Made by a program: the position numbers and the translations under genes. This document shows positions 1 to 6,686 of a DNA stretch of 18,257 nt, piece after piece; the stretch's first letter is position 1, and every line of letters begins with the position of its first letter. The DNA lies in the NCBI GenBank assembly GCA_900769955.1, contig CAAGIP010000130.1:1-18257 (forward strand). Direction: 5' to 3'. This DNA is from Spirochaetia bacterium. GTDB taxonomy: Bacteria > Spirochaetota > Spirochaetia > Sphaerochaetales > Sphaerochaetaceae. The notes under the pieces are model-generated. The model ran no database searches. It saw only the letters and a program-made list of their open reading frames with translations, and had not been told where the DNA came from.

Positions 1-358
1 CGTCATCTCCATCGAGGACCTGAACGTGAAGGGTATGATGCGCAACCGTCACCTGGCAAGGGGTGTCGCGGATGTTTCGCTTGGCGAGTTCAGACGCCAG
101 CTGGAGTACAAGTGCGTCAGGAACGGAAAGACGCTGGTGGTGATACCGCGCTACGCCGCTTCCACCCAGACATGTCATGTATGCGGATATGTGAACCGGG
201 GCCTGAAAGGGGTTGACGGTCTTCACATCCGTGAGTGGACATGTCCTGAATGCAGTACGCATCACGACCGCGACATGAGAGAAGCAGGAACAGTTCAGGG
301 AGCGGCTCCGGATGACCGGCCCCGTGACCCTGATACCGGGCGCCTTTGCGCGCGGTAG
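1..358 (+). mobile_element. Right part of an IS200/IS605-family element (tnpB side)
   Basis: The only mobile-element sequence in the window is the C-terminal part of a tnpB gene running in from the left edge. No tnpA, no left end and no clear right-end hairpin can be defined here. Elements of this family normally have their right end, and the guide-RNA 3' part, just beyond the tnpB stop. Here the rarA stop codon lies only 1 bp beyond, so the right end was either lost or lies inside the 3' end of rarA. Confidence 0.6.
2..358 (+). CDS. tnpB: TnpB (IS200/IS605 OrfB) RNA-guided nuclease, C-terminal part, 3' end probably frame-shifted
   Basis: The open frame enters from the left edge, so the N-terminus is missing. 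TnpB proteins are RuvC-like nucleases of IS200/IS605 transposons, guided by an RNA made from the element's right end. Visible marks are the second RuvC motif (ISIEDLNVKGM, catalytic Glu at nt 14-16), a zinc finger with two Cys pairs (CHVCG and CPEC), and the third RuvC motif HHDRD with Asp at nt 266-268. After HDRD the family usually continues with an Asn/Ala-rich helix and a REGLR-like segment. Here the frame reads MREAGTVQG instead, while a REGLR-like RERLRMT appears in another frame from nt 297. This suggests a loss of about 2 nt near nt 286-297. The annotated stop is therefore probably not the original one. Family assignment is firm; functionality is doubtful. Confidence 0.8.
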   Translation, partial: VISIEDLNVKGMMRNRHLARGVADVSLGEFRRQLEYKCVRNGKTLVVIPRYAASTQTCHVCGYVNRGLKGVDGLHIREWTCPECSTHHDRDMREAGTVQGAAPDDRPRDPDTGRLCAR

Positions 359-359
359 T

Positions 360-2600
360 TCATTTGGTCTTGTTGTGAACTTCAGCCCATTCAGGGCTTG
401 TCTCATTTGCGTCACTTCTGAGCACACTGCCGTTCGTGAGACGGACGATAAGGACGGTGTGCTTCCACCTGACCTTTGCATTTTTCAGTTCACTTATCAG
501 CTGAGGCTTCAGTCTTTCACTGTACTTTCCGAGCTTTTCGAGGGATGGAAGGTATCTTTTATCCAGCCAGAGCGTGAGTGTGGCCTCATCGAGCAGTTTT
601 TCCTCATACTGGGTAAGTTTTTTTATCTCCGTCTTTGAGAAGAATGGTGAGAGCATCTTCTCAAGATCGTTCTCATCCCAGTTCGTCAGCGGGTTGTCCC
701 GGCCGAAAATTTCTGTTTCCGCTGCCCTGAGCAGGTCCTTTGTCTTCCTGTCAGAGACGAAGTCGCTGAGTCTCGATCCCTCTGAAGCGACGCTTTCCGA
801 AAGACTTATGATTCCGTCGGGTTTAATTCGTCTCTTAAGGGATGTGATGAGCGCACTTTCTTCCCTGAGGCGTGAGAAGATGTTCTTCGCGAAGATGTGC
901 TCGAAGCGTATGTCCTCTCCCTGGGTATCGAGGTACTCCTTTGGAGTTCCCGTGAATACTTCAGGCTGTCTCAGCAGTTCAAGGCTCTCTTTATAGTGGT
1001 TTATGTATGCAGCTTCCTCAGCAGTCCTTACCTGACATGCGGAATATCCTTCAGGATTGTGCCTTACCGCATTCCAGAGGATCAGGCCGTGGGAAGCGTT
1101 GAGCACAAGAATATTGTCACTTCGTTTAATCGGGAGCGCTTCAAAGAGTGCATCTCTAATCTCCAGAAGGAGCTGGGAGCCCATCGATGAGGTTCTCCTC
1201 AGCCACTTTTCCTCTGATTTGGAGGCAGGGGAGAACGTCAGGTTCTCCGTGAACGTGTCACTGGTCATGCCTTCAAGCTGTGCTTCCCTCTTTCTTTCCA
1301 CATCTTCCTTAATGTTCTTCTCATAACCCACATCGGAAGGTCTGTAGTAGACCTTGCCCTGGAGGGCATCGGGGAGGTACTGCTGTACCACCCAGTGGTC
1401 CTTGTACGCATGGGGATAGAGATAACCTTCGCCGTGTCCGAAGCTCTTCGAGTCACGGTTCGGGTCCCTGAGGTGGTTCGGTACTTCCTGCTGTTTTTCC
1501 TTCTCCACGTCGGAAAGGGCATCGAAGAATGCCATCGTGGAATTGCTTTTCCTGCATGTCGCAAGGTAGAGCGTGGCCTCCGCAAGGTGGAAGCGGCCTT
1601 CCGGAAGTCCTATGCGGTCAAAGGCGGCGGCACATGAGGCAACGACGTTTATGGCATTAGGATCTGCAAGGCCCACATCCTCTGCTGCTGAAATGAGCAT
1701 CCTTCTGAATATGAAGCGGGGATCCTCACCGGCTGCGACCATTCGTGCCAGCCAGTAGAGCGCGGCATCGGGGTCACTGCCCCTGAGTGACTTTATGAAG
1801 GCCGATATCACATCGAAGTGGTAGTCGCCTTCCTTGTCGTAGAGCACTACCTTCTTCTGTATCGATTCCTCGGCACTTTCCATCGAGATCCTGATCACAT
1901 CCCCTGCTTTCGGCGGGAACACTTCAGGCGTGGTCTCAACTGCCAGCTGAAGGGCATTCAGCAGGCTTCTGGCATCGCCCTCGGCGATGTTGATGAGGTG
2001 CTCCAGGGCTCCCTCCTCAAATTCAATGCGGTAATTCCCGTATCCTCGTTCCTTATCGGTCAGTGCCTGATAGGCTACTTTCTTAAGCTCTTCTTTGGAA
2101 AGCTTCGTGAGCTGGAAGACGCGGCTTCTCGACACGAGTGCCGCATTGACCTCGAAATAGGGGTTTTCTGTTGTGGCCCCGATAAGTATGAATGTTCCGT
2201 TCTCAACCCAGGGAAGCAGTGCATCCTGCTGACTTTTGTTCCACCTGTGCACTTCGTCCACAAAGAGGATCGTCCTCTGTCCGAAGTGTGAAAGGCGGTC
2301 CTTTGCGGAGTCGATCTCGATCCTGAGTTCCTTTACTCCCGAAAGTACCGCGTTGAGGGTGGAAAAGTGGCTTTTCGTGGTATTCGCTATTACCCTGGCA
2401 AGCGTGGTCTTACCCGTTCCCGGAGGGCCGTAGAAGATGACTGAACTCAGCAGGTCTGCCTGAATGGCACGCCTTAGGAGTCTGCCTTTTCCTATGATAT
2501 GCTCCTGCCCGATATATTCATCGAGTGTTCTCGGCCTCATGCGGTATGCAAGCGGCTGGGATGCTATCTGCTCTTCTGCAGAGAAAAGATCACTTTCCAT
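360..2600 (-). CDS. rarA: RarA (MgsA) AAA+ ATPase fused to a C-terminal methyltransferase-like domain
   Basis: RarA is a clamp-loader-like AAA+ ATPase acting at stalled replication forks and in recombination. With the start at 2600 the protein has 746 residues. It shows Walker A GPPGTGKT at residues 58-65, Walker B ILFVDE at 111-116, a GATTENP sensor-1 region, and the helical C-terminal oligomerisation part to about residue 440. The remaining roughly 300 residues form a second domain. From about residue 494 it resembles a Rossmann methyltransferase (NILVLNASHG), but the usual glycine-rich SAM loop is not intact. Such RarA fusions of about 700-750 residues are known in cyanobacteria and spirochaetes, and the role of the second domain is not established. 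The ATG at 2600 is preferred over the upstream one at 2711 because family homology begins just after it and GGGGAG lies upstream. The start overlaps the end of the lipoprotein gene by 11 bp, suggesting translational coupling. Confidence 0.9.
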   Translation of the reverse strand: MESDLFSAEEQIASQPLAYRMRPRTLDEYIGQEHIIGKGRLLRRAIQADLLSSVIFYGPPGTGKTTLARVIANTTKSHFSTLNAVLSGVKELRIEIDSAKDRLSHFGQRTILFVDEVHRWNKSQQDALLPWVENGTFILIGATTENPYFEVNAALVSRSRVFQLTKLSKEELKKVAYQALTDKERGYGNYRIEFEEGALEHLINIAEGDARSLLNALQLAVETTPEVFPPKAGDVIRISMESAEESIQKKVVLYDKEGDYHFDVISAFIKSLRGSDPDAALYWLARMVAAGEDPRFIFRRMLISAAEDVGLADPNAINVVASCAAAFDRIGLPEGRFHLAEATLYLATCRKSNSTMAFFDALSDVEKEKQQEVPNHLRDPNRDSKSFGHGEGYLYPHAYKDHWVVQQYLPDALQGKVYYRPSDVGYEKNIKEDVERKREAQLEGMTSDTFTENLTFSPASKSEEKWLRRTSSMGSQLLLEIRDALFEALPIKRSDNILVLNASHGLILWNAVRHNPEGYSACQVRTAEEAAYINHYKESLELLRQPEVFTGTPKEYLDTQGEDIRFEHIFAKNIFSRLREESALITSLKRRIKPDGIISLSESVASEGSRLSDFVSDRKTKDLLRAAETEIFGRDNPLTNWDENDLEKMLSPFFSKTEIKKLTQYEEKLLDEATLTLWLDKRYLPSLEKLGKYSERLKPQLISELKNAKVRWKHTVLIVRLTNGSVLRSDANETSPEWAEVHNKTK

Positions 2601-3261
2601 TGGCGTCTCCCCTTGCCCTGATCCTGACTTCATTCTCTGAGAGTCCGTTGAAATAGACTTCCATGGCAAGTACGGCAAGGGCATGTTCATCAAGCGGCAT
2701 GACCGGATCAAGCAGGATTTCCTGTCCTACGAGTGCGAGGTTTGCAAGATTCTTCCTCCACACCTCGCTTTCCGCGAACGCTGCATCATATGCATTCATT
2801 ACCTTATCCCTGTCGTCTTTAAGTGCCTGGGCAAATATTCCTGCCACTTCATCCGCGCACTCATCCCTCAGAATCTGACTGACTGAGGAGTAACCGCTTT
2901 CAAGCACTTTCCTGACATCCGTGAATGTGTACTGTGACATATAGGAGATGAGATAGTCCGATACAGATACGAGGGCACTTCTGACTGCACTGTTCACCTC
3001 TGCAAGATAGGCATCCATCAGGCTTCTGAAGCCGGGAAGGGAGGATGTGTAAGCGCCGTATTCAGGGACATCGCTTAAGAGCGGCTGCTTCGTGAAAAGT
3101 TCTGATTCCGTGTCCAGAATCGCCTGCTGGATACTGCTTCTGAGTCCTGCCGCGATAAGCAGCTGCTCATCAGGAGAGTATCCTTCCGCCTTTTTCCCTG
3201 TCTGGCACGAGGTCAGGAGGATTAAGAGGATAAGGATAATCAGTGCAGGATACTTTTTCAT
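2590..3261 (-). CDS. Lipoprotein of unknown function
   Basis: The 223-residue protein begins with a lipoprotein signal: MKKYP, a Leu/Ile-rich core, then the lipobox LTSC with the lipidated Cys at residue 19. The mature part is hydrophilic and probably mostly helical. A stretch around residues 80-150 (LPGFRSLMDAYLAEVNSAVRSAL, then a Phe-Thr-Asp-Val segment) vaguely recalls the DUF4197 family of periplasmic proteins, but this is a weak resemblance by eye and no function is claimed. It is the first gene of a minus-strand pair, and its last 11 bp overlap the rarA start. No Shine-Dalgarno precedes the ATG; instead a -10-like box lies 8 nt upstream. Presence of a lipoprotein is well supported; identity is unknown. 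Confidence 0.8.
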   Translation of the reverse strand: MKKYPALIILILLILLTSCQTGKKAEGYSPDEQLLIAAGLRSSIQQAILDTESELFTKQPLLSDVPEYGAYTSSLPGFRSLMDAYLAEVNSAVRSALVSVSDYLISYMSQYTFTDVRKVLESGYSSVSQILRDECADEVAGIFAQALKDDRDKVMNAYDAAFAESEVWRKNLANLALVGQEILLDPVMPLDEHALAVLAMEVYFNGLSENEVRIRARGDANGK

Positions 3262-3269
3262 GACATTAT

Positions 3270-3297
3270 GATATACTTAATGACGCAGTCTGTCCAA
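3270..3297 (-). promoter_or_regulatory. Candidate promoter of the lipoprotein-rarA pair, leaderless
   Basis: On the minus strand TTGGAC (3297-3292), a 16-nt spacer and TATATC (3275-3270) lie 8 nt before the ATG at 3261. An alternative -10, TATCAT, starts 2 nt further on. There is no purine-rich ribosome binding site between this box and the start, so the transcript would begin at or within a few bases of the start codon. Confidence 0.45.
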
Positions 3298-3303
3298 CGA
3301 TAG

Positions 3304-3331
3304 TTGACGCTGGGGCGGATATGCATATCTT
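3304..3331 (+). promoter_or_regulatory. Candidate promoter of the BI-1/rluA pair
   Basis: TTGACG (3304-3309), a 16-nt spacer and TATCTT (3326-3331) lie upstream of the BI-1 gene. A clear Shine-Dalgarno, AAGGAG, follows about 7 nt before the ATG at 3351. The -35 is good, the -10 is moderate. The promoter is divergent from that of the lipoprotein gene in the same 89-bp gap. Confidence 0.45.
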
Positions 3332-3350
3332 TTACCGTAAGGAGTAAAAT

Positions 3351-4061
3351 ATGGCAGAAACAAAACTCAGTGTCCTTTCAAACACGCAGGAAAGGTCCAA
3401 TGGTCTTCTTAAACATGTTTACGGTTATATGTTCGTGGGGCTTCTGCTTACAGCAGTCTTCAGCTACCTGATCGCGGCATCGGGCAGGGCGATCGCCTTC
3501 ATCTATTCAAATCCGTTCGTCACGATAATCTGCTGTGTGGCACAGCTTGCACTTGTTTTCTATCTTTCCGCAAGAATCGAGAGGATGAGCACCAGAAGCG
3601 CTCAGATCAGCTTTTTCGCATACTCGATCCTGACCGGAGTGACACTATCTTCCGTGTTCCTGGTGTACACGGGTGCATCGATCGCAAAGGCATTCGTCAC
3701 GACCTGTCTCATGTTCGGAGGAATGACGGTATATGCAGGAGTTACGAAGCGCAACGTTGCCTCCTGGGGATCATATCTCATGATGGGACTCTGGGGCATC
3801 ATAATTGCAGGTGCGGTGAACATCTTCTTCGGCTTCAGAAGCGTTGATCTTTTCATCACGATAATCGGTGTCATCGTATTCCTCGGCCTTACCGTCTATG
3901 ACACAAAGAGGGTAATGGACATGAACAGGGAGTATGGATCGGAAATGACTGAGGATGAATTCGTGAAGCTCGGCATCATCGGGGCACTGAATCTCTACCT
4001 TGATTTCCTCAACATCTTCCTCTATCTTCTGAGACTTTTCTCAAATTCCCGTGATAACTGA
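3351..4061 (+). CDS. Bax inhibitor-1 / YccA family membrane protein
   Basis: A 236-residue integral membrane protein with about seven hydrophobic segments. The C-terminus, LNLYLDFLNIFLYLLRLF, is typical of bacterial BI-1 (YccA/YbhL) proteins, as are the conserved TVYDTKR segment before the last helix and the length. Family members are inner-membrane proteins; eukaryotic and some bacterial homologues have been linked to pH-dependent calcium leak or to modulation of FtsH proteolysis, but the role here cannot be told from sequence. The ATG at 3351 follows AAGGAG at good spacing. The last 11 bp overlap the GTG start of the pseudouridine synthase gene. Confidence 0.9.
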   Translation: MAETKLSVLSNTQERSNGLLKHVYGYMFVGLLLTAVFSYLIAASGRAIAFIYSNPFVTIICCVAQLALVFYLSARIERMSTRSAQISFFAYSILTGVTLSSVFLVYTGASIAKAFVTTCLMFGGMTVYAGVTKRNVASWGSYLMMGLWGIIIAGAVNIFFGFRSVDLFITIIGVIVFLGLTVYDTKRVMDMNREYGSEMTEDEFVKLGIIGALNLYLDFLNIFLYLLRLFSNSRDN

Positions 4062-4710
4062 GATCTTTTCAAACCGCTCCGTAGTGGTTGTCAGCAAGCC
4101 TTCCGGCTTACCCACCGCACCCTTGAAAAACGGGTGCGGTGATAGTCTCGTGAAACGAGTTTCTGAGGTTTATCCTGAAGTAATGAAGGTTTCAGGCTAT
4201 CAAAGCTGGGAAGGAGGACTCCTTCACAGACTCGATACACCAACTTCCGGCCTTGTGCTTTTTGCCCGCGACCAGAAGGCCTTCGACTTTCTTTCATGGC
4301 AGCAGAAGCATGACATGATCACAAAGGAATACAGGGCCCGTACGGGAGGAAAAAGGGAGCAGCTACCTGGCTTTCCTCCCTTTCCTTACTCAGCTTCCGA
4401 CTATGGTTTCAGAATCGTTTCCGGCTTCAGGGCCTATGGGCGTAAGGGCGCCTCGGTGCGCCCCCTTACAGTCGGTTCCGGCATGAGGATTTACACGACT
4501 GACGTGATGAGGGAAAGTGAATCATCCTTCATCTGCGCCCTCACTCAGGGGTTCAGACATCAGGTGAGGTGCCATATGGCGTGGGCGGGTTATCCGCTTC
4601 TGGGTGACGGGCTCTACGGGGGATGCGAAAGCGATGTTTTCGGCCTTGAGGCTATAGGCCTTACGTTCACCGATCCCACTTCTCAGAAGGTTCTTTCGAT
4701 TAAGGTCTGA
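4051..4710 (+). CDS. RluA-family RNA pseudouridine synthase
   Basis: A 219-residue single-domain enzyme expected to isomerise uridine to pseudouridine in rRNA or tRNA. Motif II is HRLDTPTSGL with the catalytic Asp at residue 62 (HRLDxxTSG is diagnostic). A KEYRAR segment follows, then motif III as GFRHQVRCHM with GYPLLGDGLYGG. The N-terminus begins directly with the catalytic fold (VVVVSKPSGLPT), so there is no S4 RNA-binding domain. The start is GTG at 4051, inside the end of the BI-1 gene. No good Shine-Dalgarno precedes it, so translation is likely coupled. The RNA target cannot be assigned: motif III departs from the commoner GRTHQIR form and no substrate-specific subgroup was recognised. 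Confidence 0.88.
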   Translation: MITEIFSNRSVVVVSKPSGLPTAPLKNGCGDSLVKRVSEVYPEVMKVSGYQSWEGGLLHRLDTPTSGLVLFARDQKAFDFLSWQQKHDMITKEYRARTGGKREQLPGFPPFPYSASDYGFRIVSGFRAYGRKGASVRPLTVGSGMRIYTTDVMRESESSFICALTQGFRHQVRCHMAWAGYPLLGDGLYGGCESDVFGLEAIGLTFTDPTSQKVLSIKV

Positions 4711-4796
4711 TATTGCTTTTGGTGGGTATGGATGATGAATCCCTGCTTTTTTCTGAATGATAAATATTTGTGTTTAAAGCATTTATGGTTAGGAGC

Positions 4797-4817
4797 AAAA
4801 AGTTTTTTCAACTTTTT
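4797..4817. repeat. A/T-rich inverted repeat upstream of the amt promoter
   Basis: AAAAAGTT, a 5-nt centre and AACTTTTT form a perfect 8-bp dyad. It starts 33 bp upstream of the amt -35 box and lies 87-107 bp after the rluA-family stop. It could be a weak terminator for the upstream operon, or an AT-rich upstream element or operator for amt. The stem is mostly A-T, so terminator strength would be low. The 86 bp before it (4711-4796) hold no other structure I can support. Confidence 0.3.
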
Positions 4818-4829
4818 CCGTTTTACTTG

Positions 4830-4859
4830 TTGACAAAACCACGCTGAAAATTGTATCTA
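4830..4859 (+). promoter_or_regulatory. Promoter of the amt gene
   Basis: A consensus -35, TTGACA (4830-4835), an 18-nt spacer and TATCTA (4854-4859). Transcription should start near 4866, giving a leader of roughly 105 nt before the ATG at 4971. Unlike several other genes here, this one therefore has room for an RNA switch. No sigma-54-type -24/-12 element was seen. Confidence 0.6.
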
Positions 4860-4872
4860 ATTGACCATCAAT

Positions 4873-4907
4873 GGTGATAGCAGATGACTGTTATCACCTT
4901 TTTTATT
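4873..4907 (+). terminator. First intrinsic terminator hairpin in the amt leader
   Basis: GGTGATAGCAG (4873-4883), loop ATGA, and CTGTTATCACC (4888-4898) form an 11-bp stem with one G-U pair, followed directly by six T. It lies about 7-40 nt after the predicted transcription start, so it would stop amt transcription early. Its left arm overlaps a small possible hairpin (ATC/GAT stem, loop AATGGT, 4867-4878), but that stem is only 3 bp. Confidence 0.6.
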
Positions 4908-4923
4908 GGTACAACGGCGTACC
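4908..4923 (+). promoter_or_regulatory. Candidate antiterminator hairpin with hexaloop AACGGC
   Basis: GGTAC (4908-4912) and GTACC (4919-4923) pair around the six-base loop AACGGC; two flanking U-G pairs could extend the stem. Its right half uses bases that also form the left arm of the second terminator (4916-4927), so the two structures exclude each other. A hexaloop with A at position 1 and G at position 4 is the rule described for RNA targets of ANTAR-domain antiterminators. The fit is by pattern only; no ANTAR gene is in the window. Confidence 0.4.
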
Positions 4924-4955
4924 GGGATTCATCCTGGTGCGCCTTATCTTTTTTT
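4916..4955 (+). terminator. Second intrinsic terminator, just upstream of the amt ribosome binding site
   Basis: GGCGTACCGGGA (4916-4927), loop TTCA and TCCTGGTGCGCC (4932-4943) form an unbroken 12-bp stem with two G-U pairs. It is followed by TTATC and seven T ending at 4955. The T tract runs straight into the Shine-Dalgarno AGGAGAGG (4956-4963). A strong terminator placed 15 nt before its own gene's start makes sense only as an attenuator. Confidence 0.75.
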
Positions 4956-4970
4956 AGGAGAGGTGAAAAA

Positions 4971-6650
4971 ATGTTTTCAGCTGTTGACACGATCTGGGTA
5001 CTGCTCGGAGCTGCACTGGTTTTCTTCATGCAGGCAGGCTTCGCCATGGTCGAAACCGGTTTCACGAGAAGTAAGAATGCCGGTAACATCATCATGAAGA
5101 ACGTAATGGACTACTGTATCGGAACAGTCGCATTCTGGCTCGTCGGCTTCGGACTCATGTTTGCCGGTGACGGCCTTTTCATCGGCGGCTTTGATCCGTT
5201 CATCCGCGGGGATTACTCCTCAACTTTCCCCACATTCGCTTTCGTAATTTTCCAGACAGTGTTCTGTGCCACAAGTGCAACGATCGTGTCCGGTGCAATG
5301 GCAGAGAGAACGAAGTTCATTTCATACTGTATTTACAGCCTGCTGATCTCACTCTTTGTCTACCCGATCTCAGGTCACTGGATCTGGGGCGGCGGCTGGC
5401 TTGCACAGCTTGGCTTCCATGACTTTGCAGGAAGTACTGCCGTTCACATGGTTGGCGGTGTTGCAGCCGCGATCGGTGCAATGTTCCTCGGACCCAGAAT
5501 CGGCAAATACGATGAGAAGGGTAATCCGAAGGCAATTCCCGGCCACAGCCTCACACTCGGCGCACTCGGATGTTTCATCCTCTGGTTCTGCTGGTTCGGC
5601 TTCAACGGCTGTTCAACAGTTTCAATGACAGGTGATGAGTCAATCGTTTCCGCTTCAAAGATCTTTGTCACTACCAACCTTGCTGCCGCAGTCGCAACAT
5701 GCACGACCATGATCCTTACCTGGGTCCGCTATAAGAAGCCAGATGTCTCGATGACACTCAACGGCTCCCTTGCAGGTCTTGTCGCGATCACCGCAGGCTG
5801 TGACCTGGTCACACCCGTCGGTGCTGCGGTAATCGGACTTGTCGCAGGCGTGCTCATCGTATTCTCTGTTGAGTTCTTCGATAAGAAGGCAAAGATCGAT
5901 GACCCTGTCGGAGCAATCTCGGTTCACGGTGTATGCGGTGCCGTGGGTACGATCCTTACAGGTGTTTTCGCTGAGGATATCGGTCTTTTCTACGGCGGCG
6001 GATTTTCTTTCCTCGTTACTCAGATCATCGGTGTCGCTTCAGTAATCCTCTGGGTAGTCGTCGTAATGACAATCATCTTCTTCGTCATCAAGAAGACGAT
6101 CGGACTCAGGGTTACTCCTGAAGAGGAAATCGTCGGTCTTGATATCAAGGAGCATGGCCTTACAAGCGCTTATGCTGACTTCGCTCCCGTATACATGGGA
6201 AGTGCGGCAGCTGTCGCTCCCGATGTGGATCTTGTTAAGGTTCCTGTTGAAAAGGCTGTTGAAACCTATGCTGATCCTGCAGTCAAGAGCGAGGCTAAGC
6301 TTACAAAGGTTGTCATCATCGCACGCCAGAACAAGTTCAACGAGCTCAAGCATGCACTCGGACTCATCGGAGTCACAGGTCTTACGGTCAGCCATGTAAT
6401 GGGCTGCGGCATGCAGAAGGGTAAGACGGAGTTCTACAGAGGCGTTCCCGTTGAGATGACACTCCTGCCGAAGATCAAGATCGAGACTGTTGTTTCCAAG
6501 GTCCCCGTACAGAAGGTCGTCGATACGATCAAGAGCGTGCTCTACACAGGTCACTACGGAGATGGTAAGATCTTCATCTACGACGTTGAGAACGTCATTA
6601 AGGTCAGAACCGGTGAGGAAGGCTACGACGCCCTCCAGGACGAGGTATGA
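4971..6650 (+). CDS. amt: Ammonium transporter with fused C-terminal PII signalling domain (Amt-GlnK fusion)
   Basis: Residues 1 to about 380 are an Amt/MEP ammonium channel with about eleven membrane helices. Marks are the N-terminal MVETGFTRSKNAG, the substrate-site Asp in FHDFAGS (D151), and the two pore His at about H159 and H319. After a variable linker (about 381-442) comes a complete PII domain (about 443-555): KVVIIARQNKFNELKHAL, T-loop YRGVPVE (489-495), PKIKIE, TGHYGDGKIF and IKVRTGEEG. PII proteins bind ATP/ADP and 2-oxoglutarate and plug Amt channels under nitrogen excess, so here the gate is built in. The position matching the uridylylated Tyr51 of E. coli GlnB is Val494, so classical GlnD-type control of that residue is excluded. 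The start at 4971 is chosen over an upstream ATG (4884) because AGGAGAGG precedes it and the earlier codons lie in the leader hairpins. Expression is probably controlled by leader attenuation. Confidence 0.95.
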   Translation: MFSAVDTIWVLLGAALVFFMQAGFAMVETGFTRSKNAGNIIMKNVMDYCIGTVAFWLVGFGLMFAGDGLFIGGFDPFIRGDYSSTFPTFAFVIFQTVFCATSATIVSGAMAERTKFISYCIYSLLISLFVYPISGHWIWGGGWLAQLGFHDFAGSTAVHMVGGVAAAIGAMFLGPRIGKYDEKGNPKAIPGHSLTLGALGCFILWFCWFGFNGCSTVSMTGDESIVSASKIFVTTNLAAAVATCTTMILTWVRYKKPDVSMTLNGSLAGLVAITAGCDLVTPVGAAVIGLVAGVLIVFSVEFFDKKAKIDDPVGAISVHGVCGAVGTILTGVFAEDIGLFYGGGFSFLVTQIIGVASVILWVVVVMTIIFFVIKKTIGLRVTPEEEIVGLDIKEHGLTSAYADFAPVYMGSAAAVAPDVDLVKVPVEKAVETYADPAVKSEAKLTKVVIIARQNKFNELKHALGLIGVTGLTVSHVMGCGMQKGKTEFYRGVPVEMTLLPKIKIETVVSKVPVQKVVDTIKSVLYTGHYGDGKIFIYDVENVIKVRTGEEGYDALQDEV

Positions 6651-6654
6651 CAGG

Positions 6655-6684
6655 AATGGGATGGGCATGACGCTCATCCCCATT
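6655..6684. terminator. Hairpin between the convergent amt and xseB genes
   Basis: AATGGGATGGGC and GCTCATCCCCATT pair with one bulge and one G-U, loop ATGAC. It fills the 36-bp gap between the amt stop (6650) and the xseB stop (6687). Only a short T run follows on either strand, so efficiency is uncertain, but placement suggests a bidirectional terminator. Confidence 0.5.
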
Positions 6685-6686
6685 TA

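Noticed and set aside
312..638. Plus-strand open frame of about 108 codons
   Set aside because: It lies mostly antisense to the end of rarA and has no domain or ribosome binding site; only its first codons may be the displaced end of tnpB.
2601..2711. Longer N-terminus for rarA starting at 2711
   Set aside because: The extra 37 residues lie in the end of the lipoprotein gene and show no family similarity; the ATG at 2600 has a ribosome binding site and begins at the homology.
4873..4907. First amt-leader hairpin as the plain terminator of the upstream rluA-family operon
   Set aside because: It lies downstream of the amt promoter and over 160 bp after the stop codon, so any amt transcript must pass it; it may still serve both purposes, but a leader role fits better.
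4884..4970. Longer N-terminus for the ammonium transporter starting at 4884
   Set aside because: Those codons lie inside the two leader terminators; AGGAGAGG and family homology fix the start at 4971.
6039..6683. Minus-strand open frame of 214 codons opposite amt
   Set aside because: It is an acidic antisense shadow of a highly biased gene, with no recognisable domain.
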